Shown: positions 31,220 through 43,430, counted from the first letter of the stretch. The stretch: 64,000 nt of DNA from Physcomitrium patens (GCF_000002425.4 NC_037254.1:452314-516313), one strand, 5' to 3'. Translations and numbers: made by a program. The notes: generated by a model from the letters alone, not told the origin.

Positions 31220-34200
31220 AAGCAAGATTATAGAGGTACAAAAGAGGAGGTACTCTCGCGAGATGAAGGTGCCTTTGATGCGAGTTTTATTGATATATTG
31301 GAGAATGGAAATATTATATATAAGAAAGTTGATGATTTTAAAAGAAAAGAAAGAAAAAGATTATATAATATTGAAGGAGAATTACGCAAGTTAGGTACAT
31401 TGCAAGATGATGACTGGATTTTAGGTATTTATGAAGAAAATGGACTGGATGATTCATTGGAATTGATTACATCTATTGAGTTAGGGGATAATGATAAGAT
31501 TGTTGAGATTCATTCAAGAGAGGTTTATACCATACTTGAATCTTTTCAAGCACCAGAAGTCACTGTGGAGACGAGATATAAAACGGTAGATAAGAAGGTA
31601 AAGCCTATTGCTGGACCATTATCAGAAGATTCTAAGGAACAAATGGGAGAAGCATCAAAAGAAGCAAGTTTAAGAGATCCAATGAGTATTGGACATCAGT
31701 TTACTAAAGAGACTTTTGAAGAATTGAAGATTGGTTCTGATGGTTCTTTATTGCCGGAGGAAATTACTTGCTTCAAAAAGATGTTGGCTAAACAAAGTAG
31801 ATCGTTTGCCTTCGAATCTCATGAAATTGGGTGTGTGGATCCAAATATTGTAATACCTATGGTTATCTTCACTGTACCGCATGTACCTTGGAATCTAAGA
31901 CCGATTCCAGTACCGAGGGCACATTTACCTAAATTGGTTGAACTATTAAAGGAAAAGATAAAGATGAAAATATTGGAACCTTAATTTGCGCCGTATTCTA
32001 GTCGATGGTTTACGGTACCTAAGAAGAATGGGTCACTACGGTTTATTCAAGATATGCAATCGGTGAATGCAGTAACTGTCAGGAATGCAGGAATTGGACC
32101 TATTGTGGATGAATTTGTTGAGGCGTTTGCTGGAAGGGCGATCTATTCAATGGGTGACTTGTATTCAGGTTATGATCAATTTCAACTTGCCGAAGGAAGT
32201 AGAGATGTGACAACAATGAGGACACCACTTGGATTGATTAGAATGTGCACTCTTCCTCAAGGCGCGACCAACTCAGTTGCGCATATGATGAATAGGATGA
32301 ATAAGGTATTGAGAGATTTTATTCTGGAAAAGACTATGCCTTTTCTGGATGATGTTCCTATGAAAGGGTGCAAAGAAGGAGACAAGGATGAAACTTTAGA
32401 TACGAGGGGGTGTCGCAAATATGTTGTTGATCATATACAAGATTGTGAAAAGATTTTAACTCGGCTTGGAGAAGTTCATCTTACATTATCGGGTATGAAG
32501 TCCGTATTTGGAGTACGAGAGGTTGTGATTGTTGGACATTTATGTGGATCTTATGGAAGAAAACCAGATCCGACTAAAGTTGATGCAATTGGAAGGATGA
32601 AAGAAGATTGTGATTCTTTAACAGAGGTTCGTAGGTTTTTAGGTGCATGTATATTTTATCGAATCTGGATCCTTCATTATGCTCACATAGCGGATCCATT
32701 GTATGAACTGTTACGCAAGGGTTACCGATTTAAATGGGAAGAAAGGTATATTCAGGCAATGCAAAGATTGAAGAAATTATTGATGTCACCTCCAATATTG
32801 AGGAAGGTTGATTATAAGTGCAATAGACCAGTGATTCTTACTGTGGACGCTAGTCCAATTGCCATTAGATGGGCTGTGGATCAAGATGATTCTAGTGGGA
32901 ATAGATTTGCAGTTCGGTTTGGGGCTAAAGTTTTAAGTATCCGTCAGCATGCATATTCGCAAGTCAAAAGGGAACTTTGGAGAGTTGTTTCGGCTATGAA
33001 AGCTGAAAAGGACTATTTGATTGGGGCAATAGTAGTAATTGAAACAGATTTTTTGCCATTGCTTGGAATGATTATTAACTGTTCAACGTCAGATATTGCA
33101 ATGTTGAGATGGATTGTTCATATTAAGTCACTAAATCCAAAATTTAAGCATGTTACTGGGAAGGACAATTTAGTAGCAGACATGCTATTTTGAGCAAGAT
33201 ACAAGAGGGAGGACGAAATGGTTGAAGACATTGATGACGTCGAATTGAAATTCTATTCAATATCAAATCTCAACAGAGAAGACAAGCTATTTTTTGAAGA
33301 ATCTTATGAAGGAGAATTATTGGATATTGGTCATTACTTAAATACCTTGACTAAGCAGGGAAATTGGTGTACAGAAAAATTCAAACAAACAAGAAAAAAA
33401 GCATATGGATTTTTACTTCGAGATGGATTCTTATGGAAGAGACCGAAGAAAGGAATTGGGATGCCACAACGAGTGATAGGCAAAAAGGAAGAAAGACTAA
33501 AATTATTAAAGGAATTTCATGATAGTTTATGGGCAGGGCATAGAGGAATCTGGGCTACTTTTGCTAATCTCAAGGAACGACATTGGTGGAAAAATATGTA
33601 TCGAGATGTGCTCTCATTTGTAGAGTCATGTGAAATCTGTCAATCGTATTCTAATATCCGACATCGAGATGGTCTTCATCCTACGTATCCTTTGGCTATT
33701 CATTTTAAATGGGTTGTTGATTTGGTTATTATGTCGGTTGAGTTATGGCAGATGAGATATTTGGTTTTTGCTCATGAAGATTTATTTAATCAAGTAGAAG
33801 CAAGAGCATTGAGGACAAAATCTGCAGAGGAGATTTGTAGGTTTTTGCTTGAAGATGTCAATTGCCGCTACGAATGTGTAGGAAAAATCACTGCAGATCG
33901 TGGAGAATTAAATGCACAAGAAGCTTGTAAGTTCTTTGAAAGATGTGGAGTTAAACTATCACTGACTACTGCTTATAATCCGGAAGGGAATGCAAAAAGC
34001 GAACGCGGTCACCCACCGATTGTGAAAGCATTGGTTAAAGCTTGTAATGGGAAAGTTTAAGAGTGGCCATGACTTTTGTCATTTGCATTATGGACTGATC
34101 GAACAACACATAGTTCGATGACAGGATATATGCCAGTAGAACTTATGACAGGTCAAAAACCAATTATGCCGATTGAAGAAAAGGTACTTACTTGGAGTAT

Positions 34201-34696
34201 GCTACCATGGAAAGATGGATTGACAAGAGAAGAACTTTTGGCTATTAGAATTCGACAATTGGAGCAAAGAACGGAAGATGTCCAGATAGCATTGGAAAGG
34301 TTAAAAAGAACAAGGTTACAAAACAAGGTGCGATTCGATAAGCAACATTGATTGAGACCAAAAGCAATCGAGGAAGGTGACTGGATACTTGTTTATGACA
34401 ATAGTCTGGATAATCAACATAGTACTTTGCGAAATTTTTTAAAACGTTGGTTTGGACCATATGTGGTAACAACTGTTCATGATAATGCGACTTACTCGTT
34501 ACGGGAGTTAGATTGTACAAAATTGAAAATACCAATTGTAGGGAAGCGAGTAAAAATATTTAAACGAAGACACGCGGAGATGAATATGGAGGACCTTAAT
34601 GAAGGTATAGAGATTCCGCAGCAAGAAGATGAAAGTGATTTGGATAATGAAGGTGACGAAGATGAATTGGGCAAAGTCGTAGAGGATATATTCTGA
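31220..34696 (+). pseudogene. A2 pol: RT, RNase H and integrase in one frame with four stops
   Basis: All pieces share one frame, broken by stops at 31982, 33191, 34058 and 34349. From 31220 comes a charged spacer. RT is at about 31870-32600 (WFTVPKKNGSLRFIQD, MGDLYSGYDQFQL, LPQGATNSV, MPFLDDVPMKG with FLDD for YxDD). RNase H has ILTVDASP at about 32830. Integrase spans 33218-34351 with HDSLWAGH and CEICQ zinc ligands and D, D, E motifs (WVVDLV, TADRGELN, NPEGNAKSERG). The C-terminus (34352-34696) has the WFGPYVVTTVHDNATYSLRE module and an acidic tail rather than a chromodomain. The frame is -1 relative to gag-protease. Confidence 0.88.
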
Positions 34697-34744
34697 ATCA
34701 AACAACAATTGGGTAAACTGGTGTATACCGGACGATGCACAGGT

Positions 34745-34757
34745 TCAGAAGGGGTGG
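34745..34757 (+). other. Polypurine tract of A2
   Basis: AGAAGGGGTGGA directly precedes the 3' LTR and is almost the same in A3 (AGAGGGGGTGGA before 40576). It is the expected start site of plus-strand DNA synthesis. Confidence 0.75.
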
Positions 34758-36190
34758 ATGTCGTGTTGTAACACAAGTATACCGTGAAAATATAAAAAAA
34801 GGGGACTTTTGTTAATATTCAGTTACCTTGAATATTGGGAGCAACGACCAACTCCAATACAAATACTGAGTAGTCAGGTTCAATCACCCTGTTACAGTCA
34901 GCCGGAGCATACTGAAATGCTCCATTTGATTCCAATAACGGGAGTCAGTAGGAAGGAAAAGGACCAATTCATGCGACGGATGAGCCTGGTTCGAAGAACC
35001 AATTGGATCCAATTTCGAGAATCCAATCCGGGTCCTCTTACGCAATATGAGACCTGTATTGGTCGGACAACCCAATACAAAGTAATTACGGGAACATCCA
35101 GGTTACTATGGGCATCTTATCCAATATGAGACCTGCATTGGTCGGACAACCCCATGCAGTCTAGTTACGGGAAAATCCAGGTCTTACTACGGGCCTCAGC
35201 CAGTCTGATGCGAAGATCAATTTGATCCAATTACATGAACATCCAGATTACTACGGGCATCTTACCCAATATGAGACCTGAATTGGTCGGGCGACTCAAT
35301 GTGGACCCAAGTACGGGGTTTCGATTCTGTTTCAGGCTATCCTATTCTCTGTGCCGTTTCAAGAAACGTTGTTTTTGATAAATGGATTTCTTAAAGGTAA
35401 AAACGGAGGAAGAAGCTCTGACGGCGGGAGCCAATTTTGGATCTAAGCTCTGACGATGGGAGCCAATTCCGGATTCAAGACGAAAGATTGAAAAAATTCA
35501 GAGGATAAGGTTAGGGGGAGAATAAGTTTTTTAGAGGTTTTTTTTTCAGAGAAGGGGGGGGTTTTTTTGGATCTAAGAGCTAGCTTCAAGCTCTTTGCAA
35601 GGTTACTAGTTCAGTTTTCATTAGAGGTTTTTGAAGATCAAGGGGATTGGAGAGGAGCTTCATGTTTCGGATCAGGGAAGAAAAGACGGAGAATTGGATT
35701 TTTCTTCTTCATAGAGTTTTAGGAAGAGTGAGGCAATCGTTGCTGAAGTGAGTGTTGTAATGGTGAATCGGGATTTTTTAATGAAGTGGGTTTGATTACT
35801 CTGACTGTTTTGTGAAATCGAGTTACGTCTGTGATTGAAGGATTAAAAGGGTGTCTATAGGATTGAGTATGCGAAGTGAATGAAATTTATTGGATTAATC
35901 TAACGAGAAAGTCAGTGGATACAAGATCGTGAGTATAAAGCGGTATCGAAGATTAGTAGTTTGGGTTGTTCGGGGTTCTCTGTAACGTCTAGAGACCTAC
36001 CGGCTAGGGCAAAAAGGACTTCGACAAGCAGTCGAAGGACATCCGTATAGATTTACGATGTATTCTTGCAGTTGTTTATATTCCAGCAGTCAAAAACTGA
36101 TAGACTGCTTGACTATTGGCGAATCTCCATACTACCTTCTATAGCCAAACGCCCGGCGTGTTCTCGAGCAGAAAAGCACGTAATATGACA
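34758..36190 (+). repeat. A2 3' LTR (1433 bp)
   Basis: It starts TGTCGTGTTGTAACACAAG and ends CGTAATATGACA, and is followed at once by E integrase sequence. It carries more of the GGGCATCTTAC/CCAATATGAGACCTG units than the 5' LTR. Confidence 0.92.
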
Positions 36191-36581
36191 GCGTCTACAT
36201 ATAGATTTCAGAATCAAGCACCTACTTTCAAAATTGGAGATAAAGCATGGCTTCTTCGACGGAATATCAATACCAAGCGACCATGTGGTAAGTTGGACTA
36301 TCGAAGATTGGGACCATTTATCATCCAAAAGCAAATCAATCCAATGGCGTACCGTCTGGAATTACCAGCTTCTATGAAGGTACATCCAGTCTTTGATGTT
36401 TCTCTGTTGGAGCCTTATCGAGAGGCGTCTTTTCCTGGAAGAGTGCAATGTCCGCCACCTAGTACTGAGATCGAGAACCACGAGGAATACGAGGTTGAAA
36501 AGGTACTGGATTCATGGCGAAGGTGGAGCAAGTTGGAGTATCTTGTTCATTGGTGTGACTATGACATTAGTGAGCGAACGT
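36191..36581 (+). pseudogene. E integrase C-terminus and first part of the chromodomain
   Basis: The frame reads QAPTFKIGDKAWLLRRNI, RRLGPFIIQKQINPMAYRLE (GPY/F module) and VHPVFDVSLLEPYREASFPG, all typical of chromovirus integrase tails. The chromodomain begins with EEYEVEKVLDSWRRWSKLEY, then LVHWCDYDISERT. It is cut there by A3. The remaining part (RELAENLANAPQKVQEFHQQ) stands at 41805, so only about three residues of the WEP motif are lost. The domain would bind histone marks and direct integration. Confidence 0.88.
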
Positions 36582-37810
36582 TGTCATATTGTAACACGAG
36601 TATACCGTAAAAATACAAAGAAAAGAGACTTTTATTAATATTCAGTTACCTTGAATATTGGGAGCAACGACCGATTTCAGTACAAATACTGAGAGGCTAG
36701 GTTCAGTCACCCCGTTACAGTCAACCGGGGCACACTGAAATGCTCCGTTCGATTCCGATAACGGGAGTCAACAGGAAGGGGAAGGACCAATTCAACGACG
36801 GATGAGCCTGATTCGAAGAGCCAATTAGATCCAATTTCAAGACATCCAATCCAGGTCTTATTCAATATGAGACCTAACTTGGTCGAGCAACCCAATGCTG
36901 TCCAATTACGGGAATATTCAGGTCTTATTACGGGTCTTTTAGCCAATATGAGACCTGAATTGGTCGAGCGATTCAATGTGGTCCCAATTATGGGGCTCCA
37001 ATTCCGTTTCAGGCTATTCCGTCGTTTGTGCCGTTCCTGGAACGTCCTTTCGATAAAAGAATCTCTTAGAGGTAAAAACGGAGGAGAAAGCTCTGACGAC
37101 GGAGCCAATTCTGGATCCAAGATGGAAGGAGCCAATTCCGGATCCAAGACGGAAGATTGAAGAAATTCAGAGGCTAGGATTTGAAAGAGGGGAGAATTAG
37201 GATTAAAGGAGAGGATAGGTTAACAAATGGAGGGGGAGAGAATAAGTTTTTGGAGTTTTGAAGGATCGAAGAGCTAGCTTCATGCTTTGGGAAAACAAAA
37301 AAAGATAGGGAATTGGGGTTTTTTTTCTTCATAGGGTTTTGGGAAGACTGAGGCAATCGTTGCTGAAGTGAGTGTTGTAATGGTGAATTGGGATTTTTAA
37401 TGAAGTGGGTTTGATTACTCTTCACTGTTTTGTGAAATCGAAGTTACGTCTGTGATTGAAGAATTAAAAGGGTGTCTATAGGATTGAGTATGCGGAGTGA
37501 ATGAAATTTATTGGGTTAATCTAACGAGACAGTCAGTGGATACAAGATTGTGAGTATAAAGCAGTATCGAAGATTAGCAGTTTGGGTTGTTCGGGGTTCT
37601 CTGTAACGTCTAGAGACCTACCGGCTGGGACAAAAAGGACTTCGGTGAGCAGTCAAAGGGCATCCGTATAGATATACGGTGTATTCTTATAGTCGTTTAT
37701 ATTTCAAAAGTCAAAAACCTATAGACTGCTTGAATATTAGCGAATCTCCATACTACCTTCTACAGCCATGCGCCCAACACGTTCTCGAGCAGGAAAGCAC
37801 GTAATACAAT
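36582..37810 (+). repeat. A3 5' LTR
   Basis: It starts TGTCATATTGTAACACGAG. Its end is slightly altered (GTAATACAA instead of GTAATACGACA), so the last base is uncertain by two. It is very similar to the A3 3' LTR, including shared differences from A1 and A2. Confidence 0.9.
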
Positions 37811-37815
37811 AAAAG

Positions 37816-37833
37816 TGGTGAACCCGACGTGAA
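37816..37833 (+). other. Primer binding site of A3
   Basis: TGGTGAACCCGACGTGAA, identical to the A1 site. Confidence 0.7.
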
Positions 37834-37881
37834 AGCTTGTGGTGGAAGGTATTGGATTTCGTTTGATTTTATTTTTATTTT

Positions 37882-40250
37882 ATGAAAAATGAAAATAAAA
37901 ATTTTGAAGGATTTTTGGGAGGAGTTTCTGGTGGGGGTTCTTCTAAAGGATAAGGTATGCACATGGATCCATCTATTGCTAGTATGTTTCAAGCCTTTTC
38001 ATTATCAATGCAGCAACAACAAAGCAATGATCGAAAGAAAGCTTTGGCAACCAAAGCATTGCAAGCAGTGGTCAATAAAATTGATTAATTTGATGGAAGG
38101 AATATTTCAAGGTATTTAAGATGTTATGTTTGTGAAATGGAATTAAATCAAGTTTTTGAGAAGAAAATGGTTGCACTATTTGGACTTGCCATGATACCGG
38201 AGATAAGATACCATATTGCATCGATTACGGATCGTTATGGGAATTCATGGGAGGTTTTTTCACATGCATTGAAAGACGAATATTTCTTAGAAGATGCTGA
38301 TCACGTTACGAAGAAGTTATTTCTGGAATGGATTGAACGACCTAATAAGAATTTGCAAGCAACAAAGCTATTAAGGGAATTTGAGAGGTAGTACTCTCAA
38401 TTATCGAAGGTAGAAAAATTGACATTGGAGCTGAACAAAGTTGATCTATTTCTTCAAGCTGCTGATGGAGAATTGCAAGGAAAATTAGAACTCCTTCTTG
38501 AAGACAAAGAAGAAGATGAAGGATTGACAACAAAGTGGAAGAACGTTGAAGATGTTGTGGGGTTGCTTACAAAAAAAGAAAGGAGGAAGGATAGGAGCAA
38601 TATTCCGAAAACAGTGCAAGCACCCAAAGCTCCAATACGTACAACACCACCAACAATGCCTACAGTTCAACCTTCGACATTCTTATCAAAGAAAGCAGAT
38701 ATGGGGATGGAAGAAATTATATGAGGAATGCGAGATCTTCAAATCAAATTGGCAAGACTTGAAGAGAACACTTTTACAAACAATTCGAAGAATGTTTCAA
38801 AACAAGGATATGTACAAAGATGCATTTGGTGTGATGATGCTTCACTCACTAGAAAAGATTGCAATGAATTTAATAATATGATATGACAAGGAATTATTTG
38901 CTCGAAAGATGGAAAGATAGCATTAAAAGATAGAGAAGATCTTTTTCAAACCAATTTTGGCAAAAGAAGAATGAGAGCATTAGTTCAAAATTACTTAAAA
39001 GAGCATGAAACAGCAGCACGAGAAAGTGCAAGTTATGGTGTTAGAGTAGATGATGATCTTGGTGGAAGTACGGAAACTAGTGAGTTTTGGGCTTCTGCCA
39101 TTTCTACAATGCAAGAAGGGAAATTACCTCGAGAAGCGTTATTGAGGACTGCAGCTACAATACGAGGTGCAACAGGTTGGGAGGATCCTGTTGAATCTCT
39201 TTCAGTTCATGCATATATTACTAAGAGCCAAAATAAAGCTTTGATGGAAGAAAAGAGACGAGGAAATTTTGATGATACGAGAGAAGGAAATTCTTCTAAG
39301 AGGCAAACTCGAGGAGATAAGGCTCAGAAGGCAGCTTCACAAGAATTGCTTGTAAAAGATACCTCAGCATCATTGGAAGAAAAAATAAGGGAGATAAAAG
39401 ATAAGGACAAATGAATTGCTTATAAGCTACTTTCTAACATTGAAGCGGCAACAAATTTGAAAGGGGTGTTAGAAGAACGTATATTAAAAGCTAAGGTGGA
39501 ATTTACATTGAAAGAAGTTTTGAAAATTGCAAAGAAGGAGTTTCATGATGTTATCATTGACAGCATTAAGCAAAACAGGCAATTAATGGGCGAAACTGGA
39601 ATGAGTCATGCTATTGATGCAAGAATATATAAAGATGAAGAAGAGGTTGATATTGGTTACAAGCAACCAACAAATGAAAAGAATGGGTATAATCAACGAG
39701 TACGTTTTGAAGATTATAGTGATAAGGAAATGGAAACTTTGAGCCATTATACTCGAAAGCATTGGGCAAGGGCAACTACTGAGGTATTGGTGAAAGTAGG
39801 AGATATAGAAGAACCAATTGTTGCTTTAGTCGACCATGGTTCTGAAATAAATCTCATGTCTAAAGATCTTTATAAGAAGCAAAAATGGCCAATTGATATG
39901 GAACATGGATGGGCAATTCGAGCTGCTAATAACACATGGAGCGAATTATATGGAGCTTGTCCAAATGTCAAAATTTGGATTGGGGATGTTGCGACGGAGC
40001 AATATTTCTTCGTTCAAGATACAACGTCTTATCAGTTGATTTTAGGACAACCTTATATTACGGCAACACGGATGGAAACAAAAGTACTGGACGATGGTTC
40101 TGCTTATACAAGGGTACGTAGCGAGGATGGGAGGAAAGCTGTACAATTTCTAATAGTACTTCCTAACCATGAACGGAATTGAGATAGGTTGAGGGAGAAA
40201 CCATTGCCAAAGATTGTTGAAGGATTTAAGGATTTTGAGGAGGTACCACT
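37882..40250 (+). pseudogene. A3 gag-protease, broken
   Basis: Pieces at 37889-38120, 38137-38391, 38419-38724, 38971-39414 and 39457-40182 align with A1 gag-protease. Stops include CAA to TAA (about 38084), CAG to TAG (38389), CGA to TGA (about 38722), CGG to TGA (about 38883) and TCA to TGA (about 39412). The zinc knuckle His is Leu (CIWCDDASLTRKDC). The protease motif ALVDHGSEINLMS and ILGQPYITATRME are intact. No functional product is expected. Confidence 0.85.
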
Positions 40251-40513
40251 ATAAAGCAAGATTATAGAGGTACAAAAGAGGAGGAACTCTCGCTAGATAA
40301 AGGTGCCTTTGATACTAGTTTTATTGGTATTTTGAAGAATAGAAATATTATGTATAAGAAAGTTAATGATTTTAAAAGAAAAGAAAGAAAAAAAGATTAT
40401 ATAATATTGAAGGAGAATTACGCAAGTTAGGTACGCAGCAAGAAGATGAAAGTGATTTGGATAATGAAGGTGATGAAGACGAATTGGACAAAGACGTAGA
40501 GAATATATTATAA
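40251..40513 (+). pseudogene. A3 pol remnant across an internal deletion
   Basis: The start of the pol spacer (KKVNDFKRKERK type) runs to GGTAC at about 40434 and then joins the acidic pol tail (EDESDLDNEGDEDEL, 40440-40513). In A2 these points are at about 31399 and 34616. GCAAGA occurs at both A2 positions, so short homology may have guided the deletion. Confidence 0.8.
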
Positions 40514-40575
40514 ATCACATAGTAATTGGGTAAATTGGTGCATATCGGAGGATGCACAGGTTCAGAGGGGGTGGA

Positions 40576-41804
40576 TGTCGTGTTGTAACACGAGTATACT
40601 ATGAAAATATAAAGAAAGGAGACTTTTATTAATATTCGGTTACCTCGAATATTGGGAGCAACGACCGATTCCAGTGCAAATACTGAGAGGCTAGGTTCAG
40701 TCATCCCGTTACAGTCAACCGGGGCACACTGAAATGCTCCGTTCGATTCCGATAACGGGAGTCAACAGGAAGGAGAAGGACCAATTCAACGACGGATGAG
40801 CCTGGTTCGAAGAGCCAATTGGATCCAATTTCAAGACATCCAATCCAAGTCTTACCCAATATGAGACCTAACTTGGTCGAGCAACCCAATGCTGTCCAAT
40901 TACGGGAATATTCAGGTCTTATTATGGGTCTTTTAGCCAATATGAGACCTGAATTGGTCGGGCGATTCAATGTGGTCCCGATTACGAGGCTCCAATTCCG
41001 TTTCAGGCTATTCCATCCTTTGTGCCGTTTCTGGAACGTCCTTTCGGTAAAAGAATCTCTTAAAGGTAAAAACGGAGGAGAAAGCTCTGATGACGGAGCC
41101 AATTCTGGATCTAAGATAGAAGGAGCCAATTCCGGATCCAAGACGGAAGATTGAAGAAATTCAGAGGCTAGGATTTGAAAGAGGGGAGAATTAGGATTAA
41201 AAGAGAGGATAGGTTAACAAATGGAGGGGGAGAGAATAAATTTTTGGAGTTTTGAAGGATCGAAGAGCTAGCTTCATGCTTTGGGAAAACAAAAAAAGAT
41301 AGGGAATTGGGGTTTTTTTTCTTCATAGGGTTTTGGGAAGATTGAGGCAATCGTTGCTGAAGTGAGTGTTGTAATGGTGAATTGGGATTTTTTAATGAAG
41401 TGGGTTTGATTACTCTGACTGTTTTGTGAAATCGAGTTACGTCTGTGATTGAAGGATTAAAAGGGTGTCTATAGGATTGAGTATGCGAAGTGAATGAAAT
41501 TTATTGGGTTAATCTAACGAGACAGTCAGTGGATACAAGATCGTGAGTATAAAGCGGTATCGAAGATTAGTAGTTTGGGTTGTTCGGGGTTCTCTGTAAC
41601 GTCTAGAGACCTACCAGCTGGGACAAAAAGGACTTTGGCGAGCAGTCAAAGGGCATCCGTATAGATTTACGGTGTATTCTTATAGTCGTTTATATTCCAA
41701 AAGTCAAAAACCTATAGACTGCTTGAATATTAGCGAATCTCCATACTACCTTCTACAGCCAGATGCACAGTGCGTTCTCCAGTAGGAAAGCACGTAATAC
41801 GACA
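40576..41804 (+). repeat. A3 3' LTR
   Basis: It starts TGTCGTGTTGTAACACGAG, ends CGTAATACGACA, and is preceded by the purine tract AGAGGGGGTGGA. The E chromodomain resumes at 41805. Confidence 0.92.
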
Positions 41805-42435
41805 ATGCGAGAGCTAGCTGAAAATCTCGCCAATGCGCCGCAAAAGGTACAGGAGTTTCATCAACAACATCCTCATAAACCTAAACCGGTTCGAGGATAG
41901 CTTCTTTCTGAAGCTTGTTCACCCAAGAATATAAGAAAGGGGGAGAGCACCACCAAAATTCATAGTTGATGTAGTTAGTTTTTCCAAGATAAAATAGAAT
42001 TTTTTCAGTAGCCATAGTTTGGTCTTCTGATATGGATAGCCAAGAGATAGATACTATGCCAGTCAGATTATCTCAACCAACTAGCTCATGAAGGCAACCT
42101 CGAGATGAAGAACCACCTGCACCACGACGACGACGGAGGATACCAAGTAACTGATCACTGGTGATTGTATTTGAGTCCGAGCTTGCTTACGATGGTCAAC
42201 CAGAAGGCATATTTGCAGGACAATTTCACAATAAAGACATGAAAGTTCATGCTTGGTCAGAAGTTAAAGGAATGGGCCACTACCGTTGGCTTCAAGGGTC
42301 GATGAACCACTTACCTCGTGAACAACAATTGGAATTCATAGCAAACGTTATGCGCCAGATCTTCATTTTCTTGCGTTGGTACTGATTGACAATAACATTG
42401 CTTCTCAAAGACCTCGAAGCTAAAGGAGGGGATGA
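41805..42435 (+). pseudogene. E chromodomain end and accessory 3' reading frame
   Basis: The first 32 codons finish the chromodomain protein (RELAENLANAPQKVQEFHQQ, stop at about 41898). A basic segment follows around 42090-42150 (many Arg codons, EEPPAPRRRRRR-like). Then an open frame of 74 codons (42161-42385) carries GMGHYRWLQGSMNHLPREQQ. The same motif is found in the B copies at 7871-8097 and about 9430-9560. It lies between integrase and LTR, where some plant chromoviruses carry an extra ORF. Its function is unknown to me. Confidence 0.65.
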
Positions 42436-42833
42436 TGTTAGGGACATAGTCCTTAGAACCTTCTAGAGACAAGCTTCTAGAACCTTCTAGAAGCAAGTCT
42501 TTGGAACCTTCTAGAAGCTTCTTAGTTGGTAGAAGATGTTAGGAACATAGTCCTTAGAACCTTTTAGAGATAAGTTTCTAGAACCTTCTAGAAGCAAGTC
42601 TCTGGAACCTTCTAGAAGCTTCCTAGTTGGTAGAAGTTGCTTGAGAAGCTTCATAAATAGGAGTATATATTGGAATCAAGGTTGAAGAATTCTTCAGTCT
42701 GGACAACACATCTCTTGGAGCTCTAGCTCACCTCTCTGGTGTTGTTCTTGTATTCATCTGATTAATCTAGTTCTTGCCAGTTCTTCTTGAACTTCTTTTT
42801 AGATCTCAAGTCTATATTTCTGTGTCTGTGACA
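42436..42833 (+). repeat. E 3' LTR (398 bp)
   Basis: It aligns with the 5' LTR but lacks one 24-bp TTCTAGAACCTTCTAGAGAC-type unit. It keeps heat-shock-element arrays, for example at 42474-42493 and 42503-42522, and the TATA-like ATAAATA at about 42653. CTATT follows at once (42834-42838). Confidence 0.93.
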
Positions 42834-42838
42834 CTATT

Positions 42839-43430
42839 ATTAGTGCATCTCAAAATTTTCAAGCTCTTTTATTTCCACCATTAACTGTGGATGGAAACAA
42901 TTATCTATTATGGGCAAAAATGACAAAAGTAAATTTATTTGGAGAACAACTCTCGGATGTCATTATGTTTGAAGAATCTCCTACAACAAATATTTCTATA
43001 TCTCCTACTACTCCTTGGAAAGCACTTCTTTTCCTTCGTCATCATCTTGTACCTACATTACAACATCAATATTTGGAAATGGAAGATCCTGTAGAACTTT
43101 GGAAGAATCTTAAATCTAGGTTTGATCATCAAAAGACCATTTTTCTTCCATGTACACGTCATAATTGGACACATTTATATGTCTTGAATTTTCTAAATTT
43201 AAATGCTTTCAATAGTGAAATGTATAGTATTATCTCACAATTACGATTATGTAGACAAAGTATTTCTGAAGAAAAAATGATTGAGAAAACTCTCTCTACA
43301 TTTCCTCTTGTATTTGCTGTACTTGCACAACAATACAAGAACATGAAATTTCAGAGTCATTCTGATCTCTTGTCCTATCTACTTCTTGCGGAGAAGCAAA
43401 ATGAGCTATTCTTGTGCAATGCAATATGTA
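42839..43430 (+). pseudogene. F gag (copia type), main part
   Basis: The frame continues that of 25302-25349 in phase. It shows the plant copia gag pattern: TVDGNNYLLWAKMTKVNLFG, then LWKNLKSRFDHQK, and SISEEKMIEKTLSTFP followed by YKNMKFQSHSDLLSYLLLAE. It ends near 43430 without reaching a zinc knuckle or protease. The integrase frame that follows overlaps in another frame, so a deletion has removed the nucleocapsid and protease part. Confidence 0.85.

Larger units (their letters stand above)
27479..36190 (+). mobile_element. Ty3/gypsy element A2 (family A), full-length, inside E
   Basis: Order: 5' LTR 27479-28781, primer site, gag-protease 28852-31148, pol 31220-34696, purine-rich tract, 3' LTR 34758-36190. 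The pol frame is continuous apart from four stops. The left flank is E protease and the right flank is E integrase, so about 3 kb of E is missing at this site and no true target duplication exists (GCGG left, GCGT right). Confidence 0.92.
36582..41804 (+). mobile_element. Ty3/gypsy element A3 (family A), internally deleted, inside the E chromodomain
   Basis: It has LTRs at 36582-37810 and 40576-41804, each 1229 bp, and the primer site at 37816-37833. Gag-protease (37882-40250) is broken by stops. Then a join near 40428 skips from the pol spacer to the acidic tail of pol, removing RT, RNase H and integrase (about 3.2 kb by comparison with A2). Both flanks are E chromodomain, so it is a simple insertion. 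No clear target duplication is left. Confidence 0.9.
25350..42833 (+). mobile_element. Chromovirus E (Ty3/gypsy), with A2 and A3 nested inside
   Basis: LTRs at 25350-25771 and 42436-42833 are nearly identical apart from repeat number. CTATT flanks both ends (25345-25349 and 42834-42838), a perfect 5-bp target duplication inside F gag. Parts left are gag (26049-27072), protease (about 27130-27478), integrase C-terminus with half a chromodomain (36191-36581), the rest of the chromodomain and a 3' frame (41805-42435). RT, RNase H and the integrase core are missing at the A2 site. Confidence 0.92.

Noticed and set aside
34245-34776. Minus-strand frames at the end of A2 pol
   Set aside because: They are shadows of the acidic pol tail (Asp/Glu codons read as Ser/Phe on the other strand).
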